This document shows positions 1 to 12,173 of a stretch of 64,000 nucleotides of DNA, piece by piece; the stretch's first letter is position 1; the number at the start of each line of letters is the position of its first letter. Below the pieces are notes generated by a model that was given only the letters and a program-made list of their open reading frames with translations, did not search any database and was not told where the DNA came from. The position numbers and the translations under genes were made by a program. Location of the stretch: NCBI GenBank assembly GCA_034509425.1, contig JAVTVJ010001768.1:186001-250000 (forward strand), written 5' to 3'. Origin of the DNA: Eopsaltria australis (lineage: Eukaryota; Chordata; Aves; Passeriformes; Petroicidae).

Positions 1-1075
1 AGATTATTTTTAAGACCAGAGCCTTGGCTCAGAGCAGGCCTTGTCTCAGAGACATTTTGTCATTTAAAACAGGCAAGTATCAAGAAGAAAACCAAAATGG
101 TCCCATGTCTGTACCTTCCTTCCCAAACTGTGATGTGGGGACCTGCCCAGTGCTGGAAGAGCACTGGAGAGGGAACTGAGGCATCTGCAGTCTTGTCTGC
201 TTCAAAACTGAGCTCCAAGAGATTCATTATGGCCAACATTCTCTCCTTACTCTTACACTTTGTAGTTCCTTTTCTTTGTGCATTGGGAGAATTTTTTAGC
301 CAGTAACAAGATGAGAGAGTGGCTGGAGAGGAAGCTGTGCCTTTCTAGAGCTTTCAGTGCACTTGATAAAACTCTCAGTAATACTCTCTTTGGTCAGCCA
401 GTTTGTGGTTGGACCAGATGATTGTTACAGGTCACTTCCAAATGAAGAAATCTCTTCTAGTTGCAGTTGCTTTGACATCTTTCACACACATGAATATGTA
501 GGAAAAATATAAAATATAATATAAAATAAAATATAACCATATGGAAAACAATGCAAAGTTAATAATGTTGGATTTGTAAACTGTGTGTAACTTCAAATAT
601 GGAACTGAGCTTGAATTTTCACTTTCCTTCACAGTTGCCAGGGCCAGCTTGACCAGCATTAAAGAGAAAAAATGAGGTCTCTTTTTACAGTCTTCCCTCT
701 GCTGTAATTTCTTTGTGTCTCTGCCAGACTCAGGATGAGGTGATGCCAAGAAAAAGGATGAGCTCATTGCATTTAACGGTATGAGGTTTCACAAATAAAA
801 ACTACATTACTCAACTGAGAGGTAGTCAGTGGTATAAAACACAGTTGAAGGCAGGTAGTTTTAATTGGAAACAAAAAGAATTAATTAATTTCTCATGCTG
901 GTTGTCATTAGAGAACTGATCTGATCAGCCTTCCTTAGGGATGGAATTTTAGATTATTCACCATTATTGTATTGTTACTGCACTTTTATGATAATATTAA
1001 AAGAACAAGATAAATGTTATTGGTAAAACAACATAGTGAAAGCAGTGAATTATAGAAAAGGGCCATTTGGATTTT
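1..1075. other. Gene-free flank, nothing recognised
   Basis: There is no open frame with recognisable protein similarity and no convincing repeat or RNA gene. The sequence is AT-rich single-copy-looking DNA. Confidence 0.5.
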
Positions 1076-1081
1076 GCTGCT

Positions 1082-1691
1082 TCTGGAATTTGGGGGTGGG
1101 TTTGGGACGGTCGGGACAGACGAGAGATCTCTGGAGTTGGGTCTTAGAGCAGGAGGTTTATTGTGAAAGGATGTGGGTGCAGGAGAGCTGCTGGGGGCTG
1201 CCAGGCACAGCCTGGAGCAGGGCAGAGAAGGAAGAAAGCAAGAGAGAAGAGAGCAGAGAGGATCAAAGAGATCGGAGAGAGCGAGCTTGCCGTTTACAAT
1301 ACAATAAATCATCTTCTGTGTTGAATATTCTAATTTTCATTAACCAATCTAGAACAAACTACAAATCTTATAACATTTGCATCCAGCCCATGAGAACTAT
1401 TGCATTTCCATACAGTGTTATATTTTAAACCCTACAAACTGCTTTTTGGAGCCTCTGCCAGGTTGGTAGGGCCTGCTCTGACCCTTGGACCTGTCTGCAA
1501 GCAGAGGGGATTGTTTAATCCAAGGGGGATCACCAGCAGTGGCCATGCCATTGTTTTCCATTTGTTCAGTAACTGGGGTTTGGGATCTCAAAGCCTGTCT
1601 TCATTTCAATCTCGCTTATAGTTTCTACATTCTCAAAATCTTTTCCCAAGTATTCATATTTATAAGGCTTTCTTATTCATCTTCCCCAACA
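1082..1691 (-). mobile_element. Solo LTR of an endogenous retrovirus (copy A)
   Basis: This 610-bp block is a diverged copy of the LTR at 2951-3636 in the same orientation. Read on the minus strand it opens TGTTGGGG and carries an AATAAA signal (plus-strand tttatt near 1158) close to its 3' end. The flanks are gctgct (1076-1081) and cctgct (1692-1697), a 6-bp target duplication with one mismatch. Six-base duplications are usual for class II (ERVK-like) elements. No internal viral genes are attached, so it is a solo LTR left by recombination. The left boundary was set by alignment to copy B and is less certain. Confidence 0.75.
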
Positions 1692-1697
1692 CCTGCT

Positions 1698-2944
1698 CAA
1701 ATCCAAGGTATAAATCTCAGCCTCTGGAACAATAACAGCACTTGCTACACCTTTTGGTTTTCTAGCATCACACTGAGCTCAAAAAGCTCTTATCCCACAG
1801 AGCACTGAATCCTTCTTAGTGCTGCTGTACCAGTTCAGCAGAATCTCTCAGAGCTGAGGAATCTATTGACCATCACCTCTCCAGCAGTGATTTCCCATGA
1901 CCAGCCAGAGGCAGAGTCACTTTTACAGCTCCCATGCGGTCTTTGCAATGTGTCAGATGAAAATGAAGCAGCCTTCAGGAAGGAAGGACAGTTCAGGTGC
2001 CTGCAATGCACATCTGAGCTCATGATGTGCTTGACTGGGTGCTAGAACTTTGCACAAGGTACAACCAAACCATTTTGTGCAGGATAGGCAGCCACAGGTG
2101 TCAAAGATCACCTCACTCTCTCATGGGAGCAAAATTTAAACAAAACTCACAGATCCACAGTTTTCCTGTATCCTTATGAAAATCCTTTACCTATGCTGCC
2201 AAGAATGCCGTGACTCCAATCTGGAAAGCAGGAGGAAGATATGATCCAGTCTGTCTCCTTCACTCTTCCTGCAGCACAACTGGATCAGAATCCCCCGTGG
2301 TGCTCCCAGAGGTGTCTGCTCCAGTGTCTCACTGACACACAATGACCTCATTTGTTATGGCTGCTGAGAACTGAGAGAAATTAAATCCAGGGGCTGTAGT
2401 TAATTGGGGTCAGGTTGAGATGATTTATGACCTGAGGAATGTACTCACCCTTTACACTATCATACAAACAGCAGTATCAATTGGACTCAGCAGCCTTTGG
2501 AATCAAACTGAAATTGGGATTTTCCAGAAAATGAGCAGTAGCAGAGGCAGGAGCCGTGGGGGAAGGAGATACAGATGAGGCTGTATCTGAACACAAAGCC
2601 AGCTTCTCTTCCCACACCCTCAATCAGTGAACCTCCAAGTCCTGATTTATTGTGATTCAGAAGAGAGATGGAACAGGTCTATGCCAAGGAAATTTCATCT
2701 GTCTGGAATCTGACAGGAAGGGGAAAAAAACGTTTGAAAATTTCAGAGGAAGCTGGGATTTGTCCCAGTGTCTCTGTGCTCACTCAGCCAGCTCGTGTTA
2801 GCAAGTCAGGCTCACTGAAAATAGTGGCAAATGCTTTTCCATCCATCAAAAACCTCATAAAAAACATCAAAAGTGCAGCCCATCACCCCAGACAGCAGGA
2901 GCCTTCAGCAGGTTTCCCTTTGCCTTTTGCAGGATATCTTAAAC
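1698..2944. other. Spacer between two solo LTRs, nothing recognised
   Basis: No gene or internal retroviral sequence is visible. The two flanking LTRs have different target duplications, so this is host DNA and not a proviral interior. Confidence 0.5.
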
Positions 2945-2950
2945 CAACAT

Positions 2951-3636
2951 TGTAGAGTTTGCAGGTCGGTTTCAGATGGGATAGATGAGAGATCTCTGCA
3001 GTTGGGTTGTAGAGCATGAGGTTTATTGTAAAAGAACGTTAATGTAAGAGACCTGCTGAGAGCTGCCAGACGCAGCCCAGAGCAGGGCAGAGACAAGAGA
3101 AGAGCTAAGAGCGAGGATCTAAGAGAGTTGAGAGCGAAGGTCTAAGAGAGCAGTTAAAAGAGAGGATTTAAGGAAGTTAAAAGAAGAGAGCTAAGAGAGC
3201 TGAGAGAGGTTAAAGAAGAAGAGAGCGAGCTTGTCGCTTACAATACAATAAATCATCTTCTGTGCTGAATATTCTAATTTTCATTAACCAATCTAGAACA
3301 AACTACAAATCTTATAACATTTGCATACAGCCCATGAGAACTATTGCATTACCATACAGTGTTATATTTTAAACCCTGCAAGCTGCTTTTTGGACCCTCT
3401 GCCAGGTTGGTGGGGTCTGCTCTGAGCCTTGGGCCTGTCTGCAAACAGAGGGGATTGTTCAATCCAAGGGGGATCACCTGCAGTGGCCATGCCATTTTTT
3501 TCCAGTTGTTCAGGAACTGGGGTTTGGGATCTCAAAGCTTGTCTTCATTTCAATCTCGCTTAGAGTTTCTACATTCTCAGCATCCTTTGCCAGGTATTCA
3601 TATTTATAAAGCTTTCTTGTTTCATCTTCCCCAACA
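2951..3636 (-). mobile_element. Solo LTR of an endogenous retrovirus (copy B)
   Basis: This 686-bp element runs from TG at 2951 to CA at 3636 and is flanked by a perfect 6-bp target duplication, caacat, at 2945-2950 and 3637-3642. On the minus strand it begins TGTTGGGG and has an AATAAA signal (plus tttatt near 3021). It aligns along its length with copy A. A purine-rich tract at about 3086-3226, built of imperfect gag/aag-rich units, is longer than in copy A and accounts for the extra length. No gag, pol or env remains. Confidence 0.85.
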
Positions 3637-3642
3637 CAACAT

Positions 3643-4335
3643 CTTTCTTTTCTTTGTGGACTTTAGAAAAGGATTAGAGAAGAGTTGCTCTATTTTCAAG
3701 TTCAAGGCATTTTGTCACACTTCAGGAGTTGAGTAGTACATGAAAATAGAACTATTCAATACTGGTTTTCTTTGAAAAAAAATCAGTTTCTTTTTCTTCC
3801 CTAATTAAGACTCTTCTTCTTCATTTTTCCTAACTTTGCCTCCTGTTTTTGATGACACAAGATGCAGCCATTCATGTATCATTTGAATACCCAGTGAAAC
3901 CAGTGACTGATGAGGTTTGGGTTTTTGTTAAGTGGAAAAATCATCTCTATTCTGCTAATGTCTATCAAAATAGGCAGAGAAAGTGAAGGAAAGAAAGAAA
4001 AATTGTTGTAATCCCAGGAGTGGTGGTTATAAAAACTCTCTCCACGGGTTTCTGTGCTTCTCATTGAACACAGTTTTGCTCTCACACACCTTAACCCACC
4101 AGCTCAGTGAAAGTGCATCAACCCTTCACCCTCCTGTTCCCTGAGAGTGTCTGAATTCCACAGAGATGTGAGCTCAAAACATGTAAAACTTCTCAGAAAA
4201 ATGAGTGGCCATTCCAGGAGGGTGGTGGTGCCTGAAGGATTTTTCTGCTTTTCTCCTGAATACTTCTTACACTGTTCCCTACATTCACAAGTATCAGCAT
4301 GCACACTTGTGATGCTTTAGGTGATAGTTCAGCCT
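3643..4335. other. Gene-free, nothing recognised
   Basis: AT-rich sequence with no supportable coding or repeat assignment. Confidence 0.45.
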
Positions 4336-4339
4336 GGTT

Positions 4340-4660
4340 TCATGGTGTTTAGGAGGCTGGTAGACCAAACACCCCTGAAACCACGGAGAGTTAGAGACCA
4401 AACACCCTGTTTTCGTGGGCCCTCAAGGTCTCCTAGTAGGACAGATTTTGTAAACTAGAAGTTAGCCCACCCAGGCCCCTTACTGGGCCCTCCTGGTAGA
4501 TCTGCTAATGAGTAGAGTCTTTAATTGTACACTCGACTGGGGGGACGGGGCTTTGGTGCCGTGTTCTACCTGGACGGCAGAAGCCATGGAATGGGATCCT
4601 ATTAAAATACCGAGGGAAACGACCCCAACCCTCTGACCCTGTCTGAGCCTTTATTTTCTA
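4340..4660. repeat. Possible old interspersed element
   Basis: Base composition changes here from AT-rich to G/C-rich, with short internal echoes (gaccaaacacc occurs twice, near 4364 and 4401; the ggccc motif recurs). An attaaaat/tttatttt pair near the right end resembles the end of an LTR. I could not find terminal TG/CA ends or a target duplication, so identity is unproven. Confidence 0.25.
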
Positions 4661-7600
4661 AGACCAGAAAAAGGCATCAGTGGGAAATGCTGTGTGAGGG
4701 CAGGGCTGGCTGACAATGCACAAACCAGACTGAGGGGAATCATCTCTGCTCATCCCAGAGCCTTCATCTGAGGGCTGGGAGAGCAGGAGAGCATCCCCTG
4801 CACTCTGTGGAGCTCCAGCTGCAGCACAGGAAACCCCAGGAATGTTCTTTTGCCCTTATAAATCTCTCTGAGTGGCTCTCATCTGTGAGATTGGCAGTGG
4901 CTGCAGAGTGTGGCCATCCCTACATTTGGCAGAGCTCTTTGCTACCTGCAGTTTAACTCCCAGGCAAAGCAGACTGCAATAACACGGGGTATTTATTCAG
5001 CTGTGCCTCTCTGGTGTGTCCTGGGGAGAAAAGGGATGTTCTGGCCTCTTTAATCACTTCATTCTTTGCTGGAGTAAACAAGAGGAGCCACGGGGGGTTG
5101 TCTTTGCTTGGGAGGTTCTGTTGTGCACAGGGTTTGCTGCAAGAGACACCTTCACTGTTAGAGAACAAAGTCTGCTCTGGAAGGAGGGAAAGATGGGCTG
5201 AGGTGATCACAGATCAAAAAAGGGACTGAATAATGGTCCAAACAACTGCTTTCCATCCCTACCAGCAGACCTAGCGCCACCTCACCTGGAGCACCCTGTG
5301 CTGCACCCAGGGTGGGACAATTTGTCACCACACAGACACTGAGAAGGGATCCAAGGAGTGAAAGTTCAAAGCAGCCAGGGCTGTGCTGAGTTACTGATGT
5401 TGGCACTGAGCTTTATCAGGGCCTGTGCTCCACCACCTCTGTGACTTTCAGAACCATTTCAGGGCCATTGCAGCCTCTGATGCTCTGAAAAGGAGAAAAG
5501 AGCTGCAATAACCTGAGCACACAGCAGAGCTCCCTGAGAAGCATCTGGCCGATGAGTTCACACTGAAAACTCTGACAAACAGAAGTAGTTGGTATGTTCT
5601 TTAAAATATTGTCAGAATTGGTTGGGAAATTTGTGTCTGTTTTCCTTTCTTGTAAACAAGCCCTGAAACACTCTCACATGCTGACAATTATAATAAGGAA
5701 AAATAAAGGTTTATTTCAAAAATGTGGATTATTGCTTTTATTCTGGGCTACTAAGAAAGAATAATTTCAGTTGATTCAGAGCTGAGGAAGTTTTTGCCCT
5801 GTTGCTGCCCTGGTGAAGCCAGAGGAAGGGTGGGATGTGGCTGGGCAGGCAGAGGTGCAGCAGAGGCTGCAGCTGCAGCAGGGAGTGGCTCTGGGCTGGG
5901 GGGAGAGGCTGCTCCTCTGCAGCTGCTGCTCAGGAGCCTCCTCAGCCCTGCACCCACAGCAGCAGAGCTGCCCCCTCCCCATCTCCAGGCAGGGCTCACA
6001 CCTTGGCCAGTGCCAGGTGAGGTATCAAATGTGAAATGAAAAGTCTCTTTTACCAATATTTACAGTCAGGTTTGTTGTCTCACATTAATACACCCAGAGT
6101 CAAAAAAAGGAGATAGGATTTGCTCCTTCAGACCCAAGAGTGGATTATTGTATGAGGCACATTTATGTTACTTTAAATGGCTTTTTAACAGTGAATTTAA
6201 AATAATTTCACGTATAATACATATTATGTTTGTCTCTCTTTAGGTTTTCAGTGACTCAAACCAGCTTGTCTGGCAAAGCAGAATGAGCCCCACCCCTGCA
6301 GGGGCTTCACTCAGAAAATGTTGAGTGCTGAAAATGAATCCCTCCCTTCTTCCCCTCACTCAGTTCTCCCTGGAAAGCCCACCTGGCCAAACAACAGGAC
6401 TGAACAGCTTTTTAAGGAAAAGAAAATAAAATTCTGATAAACTGGGATCATCTTTTCAGAATCTAAAGTTTTAATATAATGATTACTACAGGCAGAAATA
6501 TCTCAGGTCCTGCAGCTCTTTGACCTTCCAGTCCTGTGGCAGGTTCTTTAGAAAATAAGTTTTCTCAAACTGTGATTCCATGGATTTTTCCCACCACTTA
6601 TAAAAGAGCAGAGGTTACACATGTTTTTCACACAGAAAGCATAGAAGCTTTCTCCCCCATCCCTTTTCCATTTACATGTAATTTTAAAAAGTCAGAGGCA
6701 GCAAGTGAAGATAAAGGTAAAAGGGGCTGAGTGTCCCTGGGGGCAGATTTGCTGCATTACTTCCAATACTTTTAAAACTGAAAATGTGAAAACACATTTG
6801 ACTGATACTTCTACTTCTACATGGATATTCTGAGCTTCTCTACTGTGATTTATGTGCAAGAATGAAGTCTATATTGATTGATTAAGATCTAGCTCTGAAT
6901 CATGAATTTTCCTGGATATTAGACTTATTTTGCATCACTGAATTTCTCTTCGTTTTCAGATAATGACTGGAGATGGCCTAGCATTAAAAAAATAATAAAG
7001 CAGTTGAATCAAATTAATCTTAGCTGGAATTTAATGCATGGCATATTCTAAACTTTCTTATTTTCAGGAGTCTGTGTTAATAACTTTTTTCAAGATGCTT
7101 CTCCCAGGTTTGTTGTTATTGAATTACATTTCCAGGACTGTTGGGTCCCTGTTTAGTTCCTCAGGAAATTGCACTGATATGTCAGAAGGGACAAGGCAGA
7201 GATTCTGCTTTTTGTCTTCCAGTCTTAACATCAATCAATCAATCAATCAATCAATCCTGTCTGTAGATAGACAACAGAAAGCTGATTTTTGGACCAAAAA
7301 GAAGAATCCTATGAAAAACAAATTAATTTTTTCCCTAAATTTGGTTGGGTGGGATATTTTGAATGTGGGTGCCAGAAATCCCTTTCCTTCACGATGGTCC
7401 TGGGTCCATCACATTCACCTTCTGCCCTGCCCCAGGCTCAGGATGCCTCGCTAAGGTTTTTTAATTGCCTTCTTTGGTACAAAAAAAGCTGAGTGATAAT
7501 TCTGGGCACACTGTGAATGCTCTCTTTGGCTGGGGGAGAGATCAGTTCCAAGTCCTGCGGCATGAGCCTGCTCCTGATTCCCTGCGTTGCTGGATGCTTC

Positions 7601-7785
7601 ACAATCCCCTCCGAGAGCTCCTCGGCCGGGTCTGAGCACCCGCCCCGGGGCTGCTGCCGCATCCTCCCCTCCCATTGCCGGAAAATGACACAAAACTTGA
7701 AGGTTTTTTGTAGTTTTAGTCAGTCTTGGTCGCCTTTGCCTCGGGGAAAGGAATTTTAAGTTTCTTTTCAAAGGACGGGTTCATC
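4661..7785. other. Gene-free flank, nothing recognised
   Basis: No gene is supported. A CAG/CTG-rich patch lies at about 5850-5985 and a small (AATC)n run at 7231-7256. Confidence 0.45.
7231..7256 (+). repeat. (TCAA)n microsatellite
   Basis: About 6.5 perfect copies of a 4-bp unit (tcaa/aatc) are visible directly. Confidence 0.95.
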
Positions 7786-7789
7786 GCTC

Positions 7790-8241
7790 AAGGCGTGATG
7801 AGCTGAACATCTCAGCAGACTGGGAGTAGCACAGAAAACACACAAAAGATAACGACCATTAATGAACATCAGCTCCAAAGATCACCCCTGGCATGGTCAC
7901 AGACACCTGATCCGGGAAGAGAGAGATGAGAGAACCAAGGATGAGAACCTCATTAGCATCGAAGGTGAAAGGATCGATAATCAATAGGAAACCAGACACT
8001 AAAAACTGTGTAACTTGGGACCAATGAACATCGAACCAATGAATTTCCATGGGTTTTGACTGAATAAATATCTGAAAAATCTGTTAAAATTCGTGTGTCG
8101 TGGAATGATTTTCTCTGCACAACCCGGGCTATGTGTGGATGCAATGATTTCTGTTGCACATCCTGACCGGAATAAAACAATGCCTTGATTTTCTAACACT
8201 AAAGATGTTGGATTTTTATTTTCCCCGCAGTTTCGGTGACA
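7790..8241 (+). mobile_element. LTR-like interspersed element, copy 1
   Basis: This shares a long collinear stretch with 11,870-12,173, from 'gtgtaacttgggaccaatga' through an AATAAA signal (near 8170) to a common end ...tgaca. The shared order of elements (CCAAT-like motifs, AATAAA, then about 70 bp ending in CA) resembles an LTR. The left boundary is uncertain and no target duplication was found, so the class is inferred. Confidence 0.5.
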
Positions 8242-11205
8242 CCACCGCCGGTGCTGCCGCATCCTCCCTGCCCGGCCGCCCCCTGCTGGGGCTCAGCACC
8301 TTCTGGCCCGGCGGCAGCTGAAGGGTTAAAAGTCTGCTCCGAGTTTTTCGTGGCTCCTTTCCAAAAGGTTTCAAGTTAACACCAAAGGTCTCCCTTTAGC
8401 TTGCTCGCTTTAATAGATTTTTCCCGTTGAGTTCTCACTTTATAGACTATCATTTCCTTTTCTGCAGGGGAGCCACTTTCTGGGTCACTGATCCAACCAA
8501 CTTAAAAGGGATTTCATTGATCAGATTTTATTGGTGATAACTTCAGCCACAATGGCACAAGTTGTTAGTTCCTGCTAACAGCTGCGGGTCTTGCTTTGCC
8601 ACCCTGGCTCTGCACACTCTGCCACGAGCGAAGTTCCTCTCTGCTGCCTTGATTGCTTGCTAATTACTCAGCACCTTCTTTACCTTCTTACTCCCTCATT
8701 TGCTTTTGTCCTTTTACATTTCGGTGCCCCAGATCAGCTGCATGGTGAAGTGTTCCTGACAAAATCCCCTCTTTGCTGCGGGTGCCACTTCCCTGCTCTC
8801 ATTTCTGTGTTTGCCTCTGCTCGTCCCTGCAGTCACACAAAAAACCTCCAGCTGCATCTCTGCACCCCAGCCAGCATCCCAGGTGAAGCTGGGAGAGCAA
8901 CATCTCCAAAGCAAAATGAGCAGAGTGTTTTAAAGGACCTTTTTTTTTAAGTGATAAATGACCTGGCTGACATTGAAGGGCCCTCCCTTCACACTCCTGG
9001 CTTTTGATGCTTCACACTGCTGTGTTTTCCTAAATGAAAAGAAGATTGGTAGGTTGTGTCTGTTAGAAGCACAGATTGGTAATGAACAGGCATTTCTTCA
9101 AATGCCTCACAAAAAGGCACAGCTCCCTCTTGACCCCAGACAATGCAGGCTCCGTGCTCTGAGCTCAGTTGTTTGCTCAGCATCGTGTTCTTCGTGCTGC
9201 TCCAGCTGTGGGATTCTCTTCCAGCCTTCTCCCCAGTCCATAGGGCTTTGCAGAGTGATGGCCTGTGCATCTTTCACTACCTTTAAGGGGTACCAGGTAG
9301 AAATTAAGCAGAAATTGCTCTGATTTCTGCCATCAGAGCAATGAAGGTGCCAAACCATCATCATAAAGCAATTACTGTGATTATAAATACTACAACCTCC
9401 ATTGCAGCAGAATTTAAGCCAATACTTTCCCCTTTGGGGAGCACTCTGCAGGCTCTAATCAATGATCTCCAGTTTCTATGAGAGATACAAACACCTTGCA
9501 GGTGAGAAACTGAGGCACAGAAGTTTCCAGCTCACCCAGATCCAGGATTCCTGCTCATCAGTGCCTGCCCCATCTCTCCTGCCAGCCCCAGGCACTGGAG
9601 AGCTGCACACATGCTCCTCACCTGCTCTCAGGGATGCTCTCTGTGACACCAGACTCCTTCAGATTTTGGATTTGTTTCTGAGTCTCCTGATGGTGCAGGA
9701 AGTGAAAGCCCAGTGAAAGCACAAGCCAGGCTAAAAAATGAAGGAGAAGAGGTGAAGCTACACAGTGTAAAATCTATGAGTACCAGCAAGTGAAGAGTTC
9801 TCTTCATAGATTTAAAGAAAATGACTCTTTTGAGCAGTAATTCAAGTGATTTGTAACTTGCTGCTCCTGGATTAATTTCCTTTCCTCTGAAATAGCTGCT
9901 TTCCAGGCTAGGAGCCCCATGCTTCTCTCTGTGCTAAACAAAGTGCAAAGGCCTTGTGAGAAAGGATTTCATTTTCTTCCAACTTCTTTAAAAACCATCT
10001 GCCCAACAGCCCAAGAGGGTTTACAGATTGCTGAGCACTTTCAGAAAGGAGCAGGAGCAGTGACTGGGCTGGTACAAAACTGCCTGGCTCCCTTGTCAGT
10101 GCCAGTGAAGAAACCTCTCTGCTTCTCCCATTCCTGGAATCCAATCCTGAAGTTTTTCTGCTCCCTGCAATCATGAGGAGCACGAAATGTGATCTTGCAG
10201 CATCAAGCTGAAGTAAAGAGGAATCCCCTGTCATTCTCTTTCTGTCCCTTCCCAGGATGCAGAGAGAAGGAGCTGAGGGTGACACTGCTCATTCCCTTTT
10301 CCCTACAAGAATTCCCTTCCTCTGCACTTCCTCTCCTGGGCAGGGATCTCTCTTTGCTCTCCCAGCTGTCCTGGTACATTATAGCCATGTGACAATCAAT
10401 TAACTGCCCACTCTATCGGAATAAAGGAGCCACCCCACCTTATATAACTCTTTTTAATTGTTTTCTTACATTATAGCATTTTGCTAAACTTATTCTGCCA
10501 TAATTCACATAATTTAATTTCTCAAAGTGCTAATAAAATAATTGCTTCCTTCCTGTAGACAGAGTGCCTGAAATGTCTTCTCTCGTTCAGAACATTATAA
10601 GAAGTGGCTGCCATGAATGCTTAAAAGGACTGGTTTATTCACCAGACTTGATACAAAATTGCGCTCTCCAGAGTCTCTGTTGTGTCTCAGGCAGCCACAA
10701 AGGTGCAAGAAACCTACCCAGACACTTCCCTGCATGCTGGGATTGCCTGCACTGGAGAAAGCCATCTGGATTTGAAAAGCATGGCAAGTCCCATGAGCAA
10801 AGCTCTGGGGGCTTCTGGAAATCTCCTGTCCTTATATCCTCCTATTGCCCTCACACAACAGCTTGGAAATAAAACACAGAATTCAAATCACAAGTAAACA
10901 ACTCGTACTGCCAGAGATCCTCTTGCAGAAAGAGACTGAACAAAAGTAACCTTTGTGATCTACATGTTCAGGCTTGAGAAAGAGAATTTCCTATGAGGAG
11001 GAGATTCAGTGCATTTCAGACTCTGGTCAATAATCCATGAGTGCAATTCAGATTTCCCTACACTTCTGCCAATCACACCCACCCTGTTTCTGGGAATATG
11101 GGCTGATTGTGCCAGATCCAGTTTAGGGCACAACCTTTCTTTTCTGTGATTTTTGTCTCTAAATGAATTAGGATGGATCCAAACCATGGAAAGGTTCCTG
11201 GGGGA
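8242..11205. other. Gene-free flank, nothing recognised
   Basis: No coding region or clear repeat family is visible. Short open frames here have no recognisable similarity. Confidence 0.45.
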
Positions 11206-11209
11206 TGAG

Positions 11210-11545
11210 CAGCAAAATGAGAACCCAGAGTTCTGCAGGGCAGGGCAGGGCAGGGCACAGGATGCTGGGCTGCATCAACCAGGGCATCACCAGAGAGCCA
11301 GAGCAGTCATTGTCTCTCTCAACACTTCACAGGCCATGCCTGGAATGCAGTTTTGATCACTGCTATATAAAAAAAAAAAGATGTGGACAGGTTGGAAAGG
11401 GTCCAGAGTGGGGCCACAGAGATGATCCAAAGCCTGGAAAGCTGCCACATGAGGAAAGGCTGAGAACTGGGTGTTTTAATTCTTGAAGGGGTGAAAGGCT
11501 TAAGGGAAACCTTATGGGAGTGTTCCAGTGTTGTGGATCACAGCT
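11210..11545 (+). mobile_element. CR1 LINE fragment
   Basis: The sequence has the avian CR1 3'-region wording: gctgcatcaa near 11272, a 'ggtccagagtggggccacag' segment at 11400, 'gatgatccaa', then 'catgaggaaaggctgagaac'. It is truncated at both ends and carries a short poly(A) run at 11369. Confidence 0.75.
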
Positions 11546-11869
11546 CCAGCAGGCAGAAAGGTCAGAGATGGACACGTGAGGAAGGGGATTGCAGAGTATC
11601 CTGCACATCACCCAGTCACAACTCACATTTTCTGCTTCTGCCCAGCACCCCTCTGCAGGCAGGGGCTCACACACTCCTTTAGCACTCTTGCTCATTACAT
11701 TGATTGGGAAAATCCTCGTTAGGATTCTGGCCTAAGCCAGAGTGGATGGAAGATCACACAAACTTCAAAGGCAAAGCCTTTGCCAGCAGCCTCATCAGCT
11801 GCACAGGCTCCAAATTCCATGGCCTGGATGGGATTAACAAGAGGCTGCTGCAGGGACAGCAAAGCTGAG

Positions 11870-12173
11870 AGGTCATTGATAGGTCACAATGTCACTGAAA
11901 CATATCCAATAAAAAACCAAATAGTGAGAACTGTGTAACTTGGGACCAATGAGCACTGAACCAGTGAATTTCTATGGGGTTTGACTGTAGAAGGATCCGA
12001 AAAATCAAATAAAATTCATGTATCATGGGATGATTTTCTCTCACAATCCAGGCTATGTGTGGATGAAATTATTTCTGTTGCACATCCTGGCCAGAATAAA
12101 GTAAAGCCTTGATTCTCTAACACTAAAAATGTTGTTGAAGAGTTTTCTTGTCCTTCCTGCAGTTCTGATGACA
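11870..12173 (+). mobile_element. LTR-like interspersed element, copy 2
   Basis: Second copy of the element at 7,790-8,241, in the same orientation. It has the same gtgtaacttgggaccaatga core (from 11932), AATAAA near 12097 and the same ...tgaca end. It is shorter at its left side. Confidence 0.5.

Noticed and set aside
1082..3636. One provirus with two LTRs
   Set aside because: Each LTR has its own target duplication and no viral interior lies between them.
7038..7454. 138-codon ORF upstream of ETV4
   Set aside because: It crosses the (TCAA)n microsatellite and has no recognisable similarity; no splice or promoter context supports it.
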